Assembly (NCBI RefSeq): GCF_900104665.1
Contig: NZ_LT629968.1
Location: forward strand, 124,001 to 188,000
Direction: 5' to 3'
Origin: Traorella massiliensis
GTDB lineage: Bacteria > Bacillota_I > Bacilli_A > Erysipelotrichales > Erysipelotrichaceae
Length of the DNA stretch: 64,000 bases
A program made the translations under genes and the position numbers. Of this stretch, positions 42,013-49,237 are shown piece after piece. How positions within the stretch are numbered: the stretch's first letter is position 1; each line of letters opens with the position of its first letter. The notes under the pieces are model-generated. The model ran no database searches, was not told the DNA's origin, and saw only the letters and a program-made list of their open reading frames with translations.

Positions 42013-42579
42013 TTACTGGATTTTGTTCTTATTTTGCTTTTTCGACAATATAAAACTTATGATAAAAAAAATAAATAGTAATGTAATTATGTTTCCAATA
42101 TAGTTGTATTTTGTGTTATATAGTATTAAATACAGAAAAATATATATTATTTCAATTAATTCCGCTCTTTTTCCATATACCTTTTTTTCTATTGCTAAAA
42201 CTCGTTTATTTGGATGATCAAGTACTCCTATTCTATTAGTCATAGTTAAACATATAATAAAAATGAAACAGCTTAATATAAATGGTATTCTTCCTATTTT
42301 GATTGCTATCATCGGTATTGATAAAGCTAGGATAAGACTTCCGATAAAACATTTTTTCATTGTTGACATATGATATCCTCCAATATATCTTCTTAGAGGA
42401 ATAAAAAGAAGAAGAAAAATAACAACATATTCACATATATCCAAAAACAATGAAATAGGAATAATAATCAATATATATTCCATATATGTTAAAAAAATCA
42501 TAAATCCGTAGTCAAAAACTTCTTTTTCCATGTTTATGCCATTCATTAATAGATATTCATAAATTCTATCTTTTTTCAT
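42013..42579 (-). CDS. agrB: AgrB-family peptide processing membrane protease
   Basis: A 188-residue membrane protein with the AgrB motif R-R-Y-I-G-G-Y-H and cysteine seven residues later; the catalytic pair is H70 and C77, the same spacing as staphylococcal H77/C84. It has five or six helices and a basic tail. AgrB cuts the AgrD propeptide and forms the thiolactone ring. Its start overlaps the upstream XRE gene by 14 bases. No agrD lies in the 64-base gap to RR2; the only agrD-like gene in view is at 45059, beyond the IS110. Confidence 0.92.
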   Translation of the reverse strand: MKKDRIYEYLLMNGINMEKEVFDYGFMIFLTYMEYILIIIPISLFLDICEYVVIFLLLFIPLRRYIGGYHMSTMKKCFIGSLILALSIPMIAIKIGRIPFILSCFIFIICLTMTNRIGVLDHPNKRVLAIEKKVYGKRAELIEIIYIFLYLILYNTKYNYIGNIITLLFIFFIISFILSKKQNKNKIQ

Positions 42580-42877
42580 TATTTGATCCTCTATTTTTTA
42601 TTTTAAATCGATTAATTACAGCTTCAATAGTTGTATAGTCATCGTCTGTTAGCTTATTAGCCGTTATTTCTTCTGGATAATTGTCAAAAACTAAATATTG
42701 TAAAGAAACGCTTGATATTAAAGATATCATTAGTAGGTGATCTACAGTTGGTGTTGAGATGCTTCCTTCCCAATTTTTAATACTTGCAGGTGATACGCCA
42801 AGTTTAGCAGCAAATTTTTCTTGAGATAAGCCAAGTAAATTCTTTCTTACATATTTTATTTTTTCTGCTATATTCAT
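42566..42877 (-). CDS. XRE-family regulator of the agr-type operon
   Basis: A 103-residue protein with an HTH at residues 5-60 (K-I-K-Y-V-R-K-N-L-L-G-L-S-Q-E-K-F-A-A-K-L-G-V-S-P-A-S-I-K-N-W-E-G) and a short C-terminal tail. It is the first gene of the minus-strand agr-type operon, with agrB overlapping it. A dyad at 42905-42930 covers its promoter, so it probably represses its own operon. Confidence 0.87.
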   Translation of the reverse strand: MNIAEKIKYVRKNLLGLSQEKFAAKLGVSPASIKNWEGSISTPTVDHLLMISLISSVSLQYLVFDNYPEEITANKLTDDDYTTIEAVINRFKIKNRGSNNEKR

Positions 42878-42900
42878 GATATTAATATTATTCCTGGTAT

Positions 42901-42930
42901 ATTATAAATGACTCATTTAATAGTCATTTA
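42901..42930 (-). promoter_or_regulatory. Promoter/operator of XRE-agrB operon
   Basis: TAAATGACT (42905-42913) and AGTCATTTA (42922-42930) form a perfect 9-bp inverted repeat. TATAAT on the minus strand (plus 42901-42906) is the -10 box; the dyad covers the spacer and -35 region. Confidence 0.65.
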
Positions 42931-42960
42931 CAGTATACTTTTCCTTTCTATCAACCCTTT

Positions 42961-42982
42961 AAACCGTGGTTGATTACGGTTT
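42961..42982 (+). ncRNA. Hairpin in IS110 upstream region (bridge-RNA candidate)
   Basis: AAACCGT (42961-42967) and ACGGTTT (42976-42982) flank an 8-base loop. The 220 bases before the IS110 recombinase carry no gene. IS110-group elements encode a guide (bridge) RNA in this position, so this may be part of one. Confidence 0.35.
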
Positions 42983-43185
42983 TGTTAATCTGTAAAATTG
43001 AATAATGTGAATGTGGATTTGTATTATTCCTTGTGGCTTGACTACTTTAAGGAGGTTCTTACCACACCTTATTCCTAAATAATGATGAGTTAGATGAGTC
43101 TTTGAATTCGTATTTTGAACCAGGTTTTGTGGTTTAAGTGTTGTGGATACCATTTTCACGTATTTTAAAGAAAGGATTTTATATC

Positions 43186-44370
43186 ATGAAATTAGTTGGA
43201 ATCGACATTGGAAAGAATAAACACTTCTTTTGTATCATGGATAAAGATACCGGAGAACTTATCGTTCACCCTGCTTCTTTCTCTAATGATAAACATGGCT
43301 TTGATCTGCTTATTCAAAATCTTAAACCTTACTCTAAAAAATCTATCTTAATTGGTATGGAAGATACCGGACACTATCATTTTGCTTTGTTGAGATTTCT
43401 TCTGGATAGAAACTTCTCCGTTGCTCTTATCAATCCTACAACCACTGATTTTTCCCGTAAAATGCAAGGTGGTATTACCAAAAATGATAAGCTCGACACT
43501 TTGACTATTTGTGATGTCCTGGATACTCCAGAACGTAAAAAGCAGTATCGTATCACGAAAGTTAACAGCTTCGATCTTTATGAACAGAAACAGTTAACCA
43601 GACATCATCATAATCTGAAGGAAGAGCTCAATGTCTACTCAAACCGCCTGCAAAGGTGTATTGATATTGTATTCCCTGAATTCAACAGTCTGTTTGATTC
43701 CAAATATAGCCGTGTATATATGGCGGTGCTTAAAACTTTTGGCAGTGCTGAAGCTATCGCTAATGCTGATATAAGAAGGATTCGTCGATGCTTTGAATAC
43801 AAAGGCAGAGGAAGACGTATTTCTTTAACCCCTGAAATGCTTAAGGATCGTGCAAAATCCTCTGTTGGAATTCCTTCATCAGCAGACGTTATTCAGATCA
43901 GACATCTGGTCGATCAAATAGAATTGATCCATGAGCAAATTACTGAAATAGATAAAAAAATAGAAGAGTTCTCGCTCAAGACAAACTCTCCTATCCTCTC
44001 CATACCAGGAATTTCTCATTTCTCTGGTACTTCTATTTTAGCGGAATTAGGAGATATAAGCAACTATTCTAATGCAAGAAAAATCATAAAGGCTGCAGGG
44101 GTGGCCCCTTACCATTACGAATCAAGTCAGTTTGCTGCACAGCATACAGCTATTGCCAAGAAAGGATCAAAGTATCTTCGAAAGACCTTGTATCAGATCA
44201 TACTGACAGTTATTCGATGCAATCCTGTATTCAAGGAATACTATCAGCTTAAGATCTCTCAAGGCAAGGGACATCGCTGTGCTCAAGGACACTGTGTAAG
44301 AAAGCTGCTTAGAGTTATCTATCATTTAGTCACTACGAATCAGCCATTTAATCCTGATTTGTTAAGATAA
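43186..44370 (+). CDS. IS110-family recombinase
   Basis: A 394-residue recombinase with N-terminal RuvC-like DEDD domain (V-G-I-D-I-G-K-N-K-H, M-E-D-T-G-H-Y, K-N-D-K-L-D-T-L) and C-terminal Tnp20 domain with I-P-G-I-S, A-E-L-G-D-I and A-A-G-V-A-P-Y-H-Y-E-S-S, which holds the catalytic serine. The start at 43186 follows AAAGGA and begins the conserved M-K-L-V-G-I-D. The element sits between the agrB operon and the agrD region. IS110 elements make no inverted repeats or large duplications, so its ends (about 42940 and 44470) are not certain. Confidence 0.92.
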   Translation: MKLVGIDIGKNKHFFCIMDKDTGELIVHPASFSNDKHGFDLLIQNLKPYSKKSILIGMEDTGHYHFALLRFLLDRNFSVALINPTTTDFSRKMQGGITKNDKLDTLTICDVLDTPERKKQYRITKVNSFDLYEQKQLTRHHHNLKEELNVYSNRLQRCIDIVFPEFNSLFDSKYSRVYMAVLKTFGSAEAIANADIRRIRRCFEYKGRGRRISLTPEMLKDRAKSSVGIPSSADVIQIRHLVDQIELIHEQITEIDKKIEEFSLKTNSPILSIPGISHFSGTSILAELGDISNYSNARKIIKAAGVAPYHYESSQFAAQHTAIAKKGSKYLRKTLYQIILTVIRCNPVFKEYYQLKISQGKGHRCAQGHCVRKLLRVIYHLVTTNQPFNPDLLR

Positions 44371-44533
44371 ATAATTAACTTCAAACAAATTTTAGAAATT
44401 CCCTTCATCAAGGTTGTTTTCATCATGCCCAAAAAGTACAAATCACTATTCACTTTTCAAAGAACAGCTCCAGCTAACATACAAAACTAGAAATTTTATA
44501 TTTTCAAACTTTTTCATCTAATTCTCTTGATTT

Positions 44534-44830
44534 TTATATAGTTAGCTCCTTTGTTAGCTCTTTATAAAGGGACCAGATAATTTTTACTTGTTCATCTGTC
44601 AATCCATTTAAACTTAAAGGCTTCTTCTCCTCAATAGTTAATAATTCATCACATCTTTTGTCTAATATGATGCTCATCCGTTTTAATGTTTCGATAGTAG
44701 GAAACTTTACTCCAGATTCCATACCGATTATTATAGATTTTTCTAATTTTATTTTTTTAGCTAATTCTTCTTCAGTTAGTCCCTTTGATTGTATAGCTTT
44801 GTAAATTCCATTTGTTGAATTAGTAACCAT
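44534..44830 (-). CDS. XRE-family regulator divergent from agrD
   Basis: A 98-residue protein with HTH E-E-L-A-K-K-I-K-L-E-K-S-I-I-I-G-M-E-S-G and P-T-I-E-T-L-K-R-M-S. Start 44830 is preferred because GGAGG lies just upstream and the HTH follows; the frame extends to 44869. It faces away from the agrD-like gene, and the gap between them has perfect palindromes. It probably represses agrD and itself. Confidence 0.82.
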   Translation of the reverse strand: MVTNSTNGIYKAIQSKGLTEEELAKKIKLEKSIIIGMESGVKFPTIETLKRMSIILDKRCDELLTIEEKKPLSLNGLTDEQVKIIWSLYKELTKELTI

Positions 44831-44842
44831 TATGTCCTCCAA

Positions 44843-44921
44843 ATATCTATAATTAGATTTTATAAGCAAAATATAGATATGTAATTGATAAAAAGATTAA
44901 AAATAGTATATCAATATACTA
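44843..44921. promoter_or_regulatory. Palindromes between XRE and agrD genes
   Basis: TAGTATAT-CA-ATATACTA (44904-44921) is a perfect 18-base palindrome. ATATCTAT (44843-44850) is inverted at ATAGATAT (44873-44880). Both are AT-rich but exact and lie where the divergent promoters should be. Confidence 0.5.
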
Positions 44922-45058
44922 AAATTATAAAAAAAGTATAGTTATATATTATAATTAAAAGTATTATTGCTTGTTATGCTAAATTATTGTTACTTAATCA
45001 TTATCAGTTTATTTTTTAGTTTAGAAGTTTAAAATAAAAGCATAAGGAGGATATGATT

Positions 45059-45208
45059 ATGAAAAATATCATTACTAAAACACTATGTAATTCATTTGCC
45101 TTTGTTCTTTCTTTTTTGACTATTTATACAGTAAATAGCACCTGTTTACTTGGACTAGGGCAAGTAAAAGAACCAGAAAGTTTAAACAAGTTTAAGAAAT
45201 TATCCTAA
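45059..45208 (+). CDS. agrD: AgrD-like cyclic lactone autoinducer propeptide
   Basis: A 49-residue peptide with an amphipathic/hydrophobic N-terminal helix (M-K-N-I-I-T-K-T-L-C ... F-V-L-S-F-L), core N-S-T-C-L-L-G-L-G, and a charged tail Q-V-K-E-P-E-S-L-N-K-F-K-K. The cysteine, followed by the conserved (Q)-x-K-x-P-E-x-L tail, is the signature of cyclic lactone autoinducer peptides of Firmicutes. A ring C-L-L-G-L is expected after AgrB cleavage. AAGGAGG lies 8 bases before the ATG. A strong terminator follows 66 bases after the stop. Its agrB is on the other side of the IS110. Confidence 0.87.
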   Translation: MKNIITKTLCNSFAFVLSFLTIYTVNSTCLLGLGQVKEPESLNKFKKLS

Positions 45209-45270
45209 TTTACTAATTCTAGTAAGTTCGTAGAAAGCACTATAGATAATTTCAAATAAATTTTGTTAAA

Positions 45271-45795
45271 TTGAATAGTTTGATGAAGATCAAACTATTT
45301 TTTAAAATAGTAGAGGAAACAAATATTTATAATAATTTAAAAAAATCAAATTTTAAAGTTTTCTATGATGATTGTAAAAAAAGAAAGAGGTTTTTCATAA
45401 AAATAGGTAATGATTTTATAGAAGTTTCGGAAGAAGTATATAAATTGTTTAAAAGTAGTTACGATAAGATTAGATATGAAATTAAAATTAAAGTAGAAAG
45501 ATCGATTATCAGTTATAAGGATATTGATCAGTCTACTTTTTTTATTATGGATAATAAAACACAGAATAATCCTATTGATAAAATATATCTTCATGATCTT
45601 GCAGAATTGGCTAAAAAAGAAATCTATAATTTGAATGATAAATATAGAGATATCGCAATTTGCATATTTTTAAAGGAGATGACGATAAAGGAAACATCTG
45701 AGTATCTTGGAATACCAAATACTACTGTTTTTGATCGAAAGAAAAAGATTCAAAAAATACTACAAAAAAAATTAAAAGAATCCGAATTTTTTTAA
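45271..45795 (+). CDS. Sigma-70-like region 4 protein (mobile-element type), start uncertain
   Basis: Up to 174 residues. The N-terminal part has a F-I-K-I-G-N-D-F-I-E-V-S-E-E-V-Y block, seen in sigma-like proteins of integrative elements, and the C-terminal part is sigma region 4: L-N-D-K-Y-R-D-I-A ... M-T-I-K-E-T-S-E-Y-L-G-I-P-N-T-T-V-F-D-R-K-K-K-I. The predicted start (TTG 45271 or ATG 45283) lies in the terminator stem and has no ribosome site, so the gene may be read only by transcripts that pass the terminator, or use a downstream non-ATG start. Confidence 0.65.
   Translation: MNSLMKIKLFFKIVEETNIYNNLKKSNFKVFYDDCKKRKRFFIKIGNDFIEVSEEVYKLFKSSYDKIRYEIKIKVERSIISYKDIDQSTFFIMDNKTQNNPIDKIYLHDLAELAKKEIYNLNDKYRDIAICIFLKEMTIKETSEYLGIPNTTVFDRKKKIQKILQKKLKESEFF
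45274..45303 (+). terminator. Strong terminator after agrD
   Basis: AATAGTTTGAT (45274-45284) and ATCAAACTATT (45289-45299) are a perfect 11-bp stem with GAAG loop and a T-run. It lies inside the predicted N-terminus of the next gene. Confidence 0.85.
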
Positions 45796-45846
45796 TATTG
45801 TTTTCATTCTTACTGGTGAAGATACGTCATCAGGAGGAAAACAAAC

Positions 45847-46005
45847 ATGAAAAATAAAAATCATTATTTATTTTACTGTACTTTATATTGGAACATCTTC
45901 AATATTTGCAGTCTTCAATGCTTCAGCAGTATAAAGAACTATATTATTGCGTACATAAATGAAATCAGTATAGTCTTTAAAGAAAATTTAAGAAAACCCT
46001 GCTGA
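45847..46005 (+). CDS. Short ORF with strong ribosome site, function unknown
   Basis: AGGAGG (45832-45837) precedes an ATG that opens a 52-codon frame rich in aromatic residues. A second frame over the same bases reads like a signal peptide (I-I-I-Y-F-T-V-L-Y-I-G-T-S-S-I-F-A-V) ending A-S-A-V-stop. A small indel in the A-run after the ATG may have broken a secreted peptide gene. Weak support. Confidence 0.3.
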   Translation: MKNKNHYLFYCTLYWNIFNICSLQCFSSIKNYIIAYINEISIVFKENLRKPC

Positions 46006-46072
46006 TAATATTTGGTGCAGAATACGTGCACCACCTTCTTTCATTTCTTTAGTGGAAAGAAAGGAGGCTTAT

Positions 46073-46552
46073 ATGTCCTATAATAAAAGTTCTGAAGAAA
46101 AGAAATGGAGAAAATGGAAAAATAATGAAGAAAAGTTATTAAAAAAATATGGGTTGTCTGAAGAAGAGATTCATGAGTTGCGTGATTATGACTGGAAACA
46201 GTTCAACGAAGAAAGACGATATAGGGAAAGACAGGTAACTGGATTTGATTATATGAATCAGATAGAATCGCCAGTAGCTTCTCTGCCTGTTCGTGATTTT
46301 CATGATATTCTGGATCAGCTTCAGGATGAAGAACTGTATGATTTCCTAAAAAAACTCAATCAGCAGACGATGGATATTCTTTATCTTAAGGTAATCGGAT
46401 ATACAGTGAAGGAAATTGCTGAAATGATGGGCTTAAAGGAAGATACTGTTCGCTACCGTATAAGGGTTATTAGAAAAAAAATAAAAAATAATCAGCAGTT
46501 TCAATATTTTGGCAGTTTTCGTCGGCTAATAAGTGAAGGGCAACCTTTATGA
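46073..46552 (+). CDS. Sigma-factor-like protein of integrative element
   Basis: A 159-residue protein with a charged N-terminus and a C-terminal sigma region 4 HTH (Q-Q-T-M-D-I-L-Y-L-K-V-I-G-Y-T-V-K-E-I-A-E-M-M-G-L-K-E-D-T-V-R-Y-R-I-R). AAAGGAGG precedes the ATG at 46073. Such genes are common in integrative elements of Firmicutes, near int and xis, as here. Its targets are unknown. Confidence 0.78.
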   Translation: MSYNKSSEEKKWRKWKNNEEKLLKKYGLSEEEIHELRDYDWKQFNEERRYRERQVTGFDYMNQIESPVASLPVRDFHDILDQLQDEELYDFLKKLNQQTMDILYLKVIGYTVKEIAEMMGLKEDTVRYRIRVIRKKIKNNQQFQYFGSFRRLISEGQPL

Positions 46553-46555
46553 TCT

Positions 46556-46823
46556 TTGAAAACTGAATACCAGTGCAATTACGTTGTTGATGTCCCAGCC
46601 CTTAGATGAGTACGCTTGCGAGAAATACTTGATCTTAAAACGGTAGCTGCCAGTAGGCCGTGAAAGGCATCAGATATAATGATACTCATATTCGTCCATT
46701 TTCAGTGACAATATCTGGGTGAGAATCCCGGAGGTGAAATTCCTGTGGACTGCTCTAGCCAGGCAGTCGGTTGCACTGCAGAAAACATATTATAAAAGGA
46801 AAGTCAGATTTATCTGGCTTTCC
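46556..46823 (+). ncRNA. Candidate structured RNA upstream of mazF
   Basis: A 300-base gap between the sigma-like gene and mazF is far richer in G+C than nearby spacers and has many short stems: TGCC/GGCA around 46650-46670, GGG/CCC and GGA/TTCC at 46715-46743, GACTGC (46749-46754) / GCAGTC (46763-46768), and a 12-bp hairpin GGAAAGTCAGAT (46798-46809) / ATCTGGCTTTCC just before the mazF ribosome site. No frame in it has an ATG and ribosome site. It may be a conserved regulatory RNA or leader. Function unknown. Confidence 0.45.
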
Positions 46824-46853
46824 ATACATAGATGTGAAAGGAGGATTCTATTT

Positions 46854-47195
46854 ATGAGGCGTGGTGAAATCTATTATGCGGATTTGAGAACCACACGTGG
46901 ATGCGAGCAGGGAGGAATTCGACCCGTATTGATTGTTCAGAATGATGTAGGAAACTATTTCAGTCATACTACGGTTATTGCTGTATTGACGAAAAGATCA
47001 CATCATAAGCCTTCACTTCCTACTCATGTATACATTGTAAGCAGAGATGGACTATACAGTGATTCAATCGTAATGGCAGAACAGATAAGGACGATTGATA
47101 AAAGAAGAATATTATCGAAGATTACTTCTTTAAATGAATTAGAGATGAAAGAAGTAGATAAGGCACTATTAAATAGCTTAGGCATATATCATTAG
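46854..47195 (+). CDS. mazF: MazF/PemK-family endoribonuclease toxin
   Basis: A 113-residue toxin with R-R-G-E-I-Y-Y-A-D-L, E-Q-G-G-I-R-P-V-L-I-V-Q-N-D, S-H-T-T-V-I-A-V-L-T and A-E-Q-I-R-T-I-D-K-R-R-I, all standard for MazF. It would cut mRNA at short motifs. No MazE-like antitoxin is adjacent: the upstream gene is sigma-like and the downstream one excisionase-like. The start at 46854 has GAAAGGAGG upstream. It may stabilise the integrative element. Confidence 0.9.
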   Translation: MRRGEIYYADLRTTRGCEQGGIRPVLIVQNDVGNYFSHTTVIAVLTKRSHHKPSLPTHVYIVSRDGLYSDSIVMAEQIRTIDKRRILSKITSLNELEMKEVDKALLNSLGIYH

Positions 47196-47291
47196 TTAAA
47201 TTTGAATTAGAAATCAGATTGTAAAAGTTACTGACCTGATATTTATTTAGATTTATTTAATTATAAATATGTAATTTAAAGGAGTTTGACT

Positions 47292-47528
47292 ATGGAAATC
47301 AACGTAGAAAATTATAACAGTGTGTTTAAGGAATATCCTGATGTAGTTGATGTAAAGACATTATGTAGAATGTTGGGTGGCATAAGTAAAAAAAGTGCTT
47401 ATAAGTTGCTTAATGAAAATAAAATTGATCATATTAAAATTGGTCGTAAATTTTATATTCCAAAGTATCATGTCTTGAGATACCTGGAAATCATCAATTT
47501 AGTCGAAAATGTACAAAATCAAAAATAG
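47292..47528 (+). CDS. Excisionase-type HTH protein
   Basis: A 78-residue protein with HTH_17-like segment V-V-D-V-K-T-L-C-R-M-L-G-G-I-S-K-K-S-A-Y and K-I-G-R-K-F-Y-I-P-K. It sits just before the integrase, the usual place for Xis. AAAGGAG precedes the ATG. Confidence 0.82.
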   Translation: MEINVENYNSVFKEYPDVVDVKTLCRMLGGISKKSAYKLLNENKIDHIKIGRKFYIPKYHVLRYLEIINLVENVQNQK

Positions 47529-47602
47529 TAAACTCGCTTTTGTTACTGGTTGATACTAAAATAATACTGCCAGTGAACGATCAAATGTTAGGAGGGATAT
47601 GA

Positions 47603-48916
47603 ATGAATAAAAAAACTGGCAAAAAGGAAGTATCTGGATATATAAAGGAAATAAATGGTATCTGGCATATCGTTATCGTTTATTATGATGTCCAAGGAAA
47701 ACGTAAATTTTCTTCAGTATCTACCAAACTAAAAGTGAAAGGAAATAAACGTAATGCTGCAAAACTGATGGAAAACTTAATTGATCTTTTTGAAACTCCG
47801 AATGAAGGAGAAAAGTTAAATCTAAAAAAGTATCTGAATAGCGATTTAGGCAAAAACAAAGTTAAACTAGAAAAAGCAAAAACAGGAAAGAAAGTAAAAC
47901 ATAAAAAAGATGAACAAAATAAATTTATACCAATTACATCAGATATGCTATTTGCTGACTTTTTGTTTATTTGGCTAAGAGCAGTAAAAAACAGCATAGC
48001 ATTAAATACTTATGGTACTTATTATATGACAGTAAATTCTAAGATTGCTCCCTATTTCAGAGAAAGGAATATTAAACTGAATGAGCTGTCTACGATAGAT
48101 TTACAAAACTATTACGCATATGAAGAAGAAGTTGAAAGGTTATCACCAAATACTATTTTGAAAAGACACAACAATATTAATCAGGCATTGAAATATGCAA
48201 TCGATTTAGAGCTGATTGAAAAAAAACCTGCAGATCGGGTCATCAAACCAAAAAAAGTAAAATTTACGGGAGGTTCTTCATATTCACAGGAAGAACTAAC
48301 AGAATTATTTAAGATATTCAAAGGTGATCCGTTAGAGATAGCAGTGTATTTTGCAGCATATTATGGGCTACGCAGAGAGGAAATTGTAGGAATCAAATGG
48401 AAGAATATTGATTTTGAAAACCATACGCTGACGATACGCAGTGTTGTAACGAATGGTCTGATTAACGGAAAAGTAATAGAAATAGAAAGAGATAATCCTA
48501 AGAACATATCAAGTGAACGAACATTTCCATTGGTGAAATTATTTGAAGACTTACTTATAAAAATGAAAGCAGATCAGGAAAAAAATAAAAGGATTGCCGG
48601 TCGAAGCTACAATCCTCGATATTTGGATTATATCTACGTTGATAAATTAGGTAATCGAATCAAACCAGGGTATATCACTCAGCATTTTAATCAACATCTT
48701 AAGAAACATGGTGCAAGACATATTCGCTTTCATGATCTCCGCCACACATGTGCAACACTAATGCTGGCGAAGGGAGAGAATCTGGTTAAAGTTCAAAAGT
48801 GGCTAGGACACTCGAACATTTCGACAACCGCCAATATTTATTCACATTTAGATTTTCAGTCCAAAGTAGATTCTGCAAATAATCTGTTGAATATCATGCC
48901 AGACAGCCTAATTTAA
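47603..48916 (+). CDS. int: Tyrosine integrase of second integrative element
   Basis: A 437-residue integrase with N-terminal arm-binding AP2-like domain, a long Lys-rich linker (about residues 70-115), SAM-like core domain and catalytic residues: G-L-R-R-E-E-I-V-G, H-D-L-R-H-T-C-A-T-L-M, L-G-H-S-N-I-S-T-T and tyrosine in N-I-Y-S-H-L. It lies next to tRNA-Leu, a typical target. GGAGGG precedes the ATG. Confidence 0.92.
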   Translation: MNKKTGKKEVSGYIKEINGIWHIVIVYYDVQGKRKFSSVSTKLKVKGNKRNAAKLMENLIDLFETPNEGEKLNLKKYLNSDLGKNKVKLEKAKTGKKVKHKKDEQNKFIPITSDMLFADFLFIWLRAVKNSIALNTYGTYYMTVNSKIAPYFRERNIKLNELSTIDLQNYYAYEEEVERLSPNTILKRHNNINQALKYAIDLELIEKKPADRVIKPKKVKFTGGSSYSQEELTELFKIFKGDPLEIAVYFAAYYGLRREEIVGIKWKNIDFENHTLTIRSVVTNGLINGKVIEIERDNPKNISSERTFPLVKLFEDLLIKMKADQEKNKRIAGRSYNPRYLDYIYVDKLGNRIKPGYITQHFNQHLKKHGARHIRFHDLRHTCATLMLAKGENLVKVQKWLGHSNISTTANIYSHLDFQSKVDSANNLLNIMPDSLI

Positions 48917-48920
48917 TGAA

Positions 48921-49015
48921 AATTGTGGTAATTTTTTTGGGGCGTAATTTTTAGATTTTTTTGCAAATTGTGGTAATTTTTAGGAAAAACCTGAAAAATG
49001 CCAAAATTGTGGTAA
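48921..49015 (+). repeat. Three AATTGTGGTAA repeats
   Basis: AATTGTGGTAA at 48921-48931, 48966-48976 and 49005-49015, between the integrase stop and tRNA-Leu. They probably are arm-type binding sites of the integrase. The core GTGGTAA also appears (inverted) in the Tn916-type element ends. Confidence 0.65.
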
Positions 49016-49081
49016 AAAAATAAAATAAAAAAAATCCTTAAAATCTTTCAGGAAGTCCGATTTTAAGGAATATTTTCAATA

Positions 49082-49165
49082 TGGTGCGCGTGAAGGGACT
49101 CGAACCCCCACGGATGAACCGCCAGATCCTAAGTCTGGTGCGTCTGCCAGTTTCGCCACACGCGC
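49082..49165 (-). tRNA. tRNA-Leu (anticodon UAG)
   Basis: On the minus strand, acceptor stem GCGCGTG pairs with CACGCGC, followed by A and an encoded CCA (49082-49084). The anticodon stem CCAGA/TCTGG carries loop CTTAGGA, giving anticodon TAG; a long variable arm (CGG/CCG) marks it as leucine. The T-loop GGTTCGAGTCC is normal. Its 3' end faces the integrase gene, so it is a likely attachment site. Confidence 0.93.
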
Positions 49166-49237
49166 ATTTGAATTGCTTTAATATTATAGCAATCCTTTGC
49201 ATAAAAATCAAGATAAATTTTATGTAGCTTTTGTAAA

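Larger units (their letters stand above)
42940..44470 (+). mobile_element. IS110-family insertion (approximate bounds)
   Basis: Bounds are estimated from the 5' non-coding region and the 3' tail of the recombinase gene; no repeats mark the ends. The piece from 44371 to 44533 holds no gene. Confidence 0.5.

Noticed and set aside
44371-44533. Second small gene after the IS110 recombinase
   Set aside because: No start with a ribosome site or frame of useful length was seen.
46715-46770. Cobalamin-riboswitch-like GGTGAGAATCCCGG segment
   Set aside because: The rest of the B12-box and cobalamin core is missing and the downstream gene is mazF, so the likeness is probably chance.
48921-49015. CRISPR array
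   Set aside because: There are only three 11-base repeats, with uneven AT-rich spacing and no cas genes; integrase arm sites are a better reading.
49082-49165. Copy of the tRNA-Leu 3' end as left att site of the second element
   Set aside because: I looked for the acceptor/T-arm sequence elsewhere in the window and did not find it, so no att pair is claimed.
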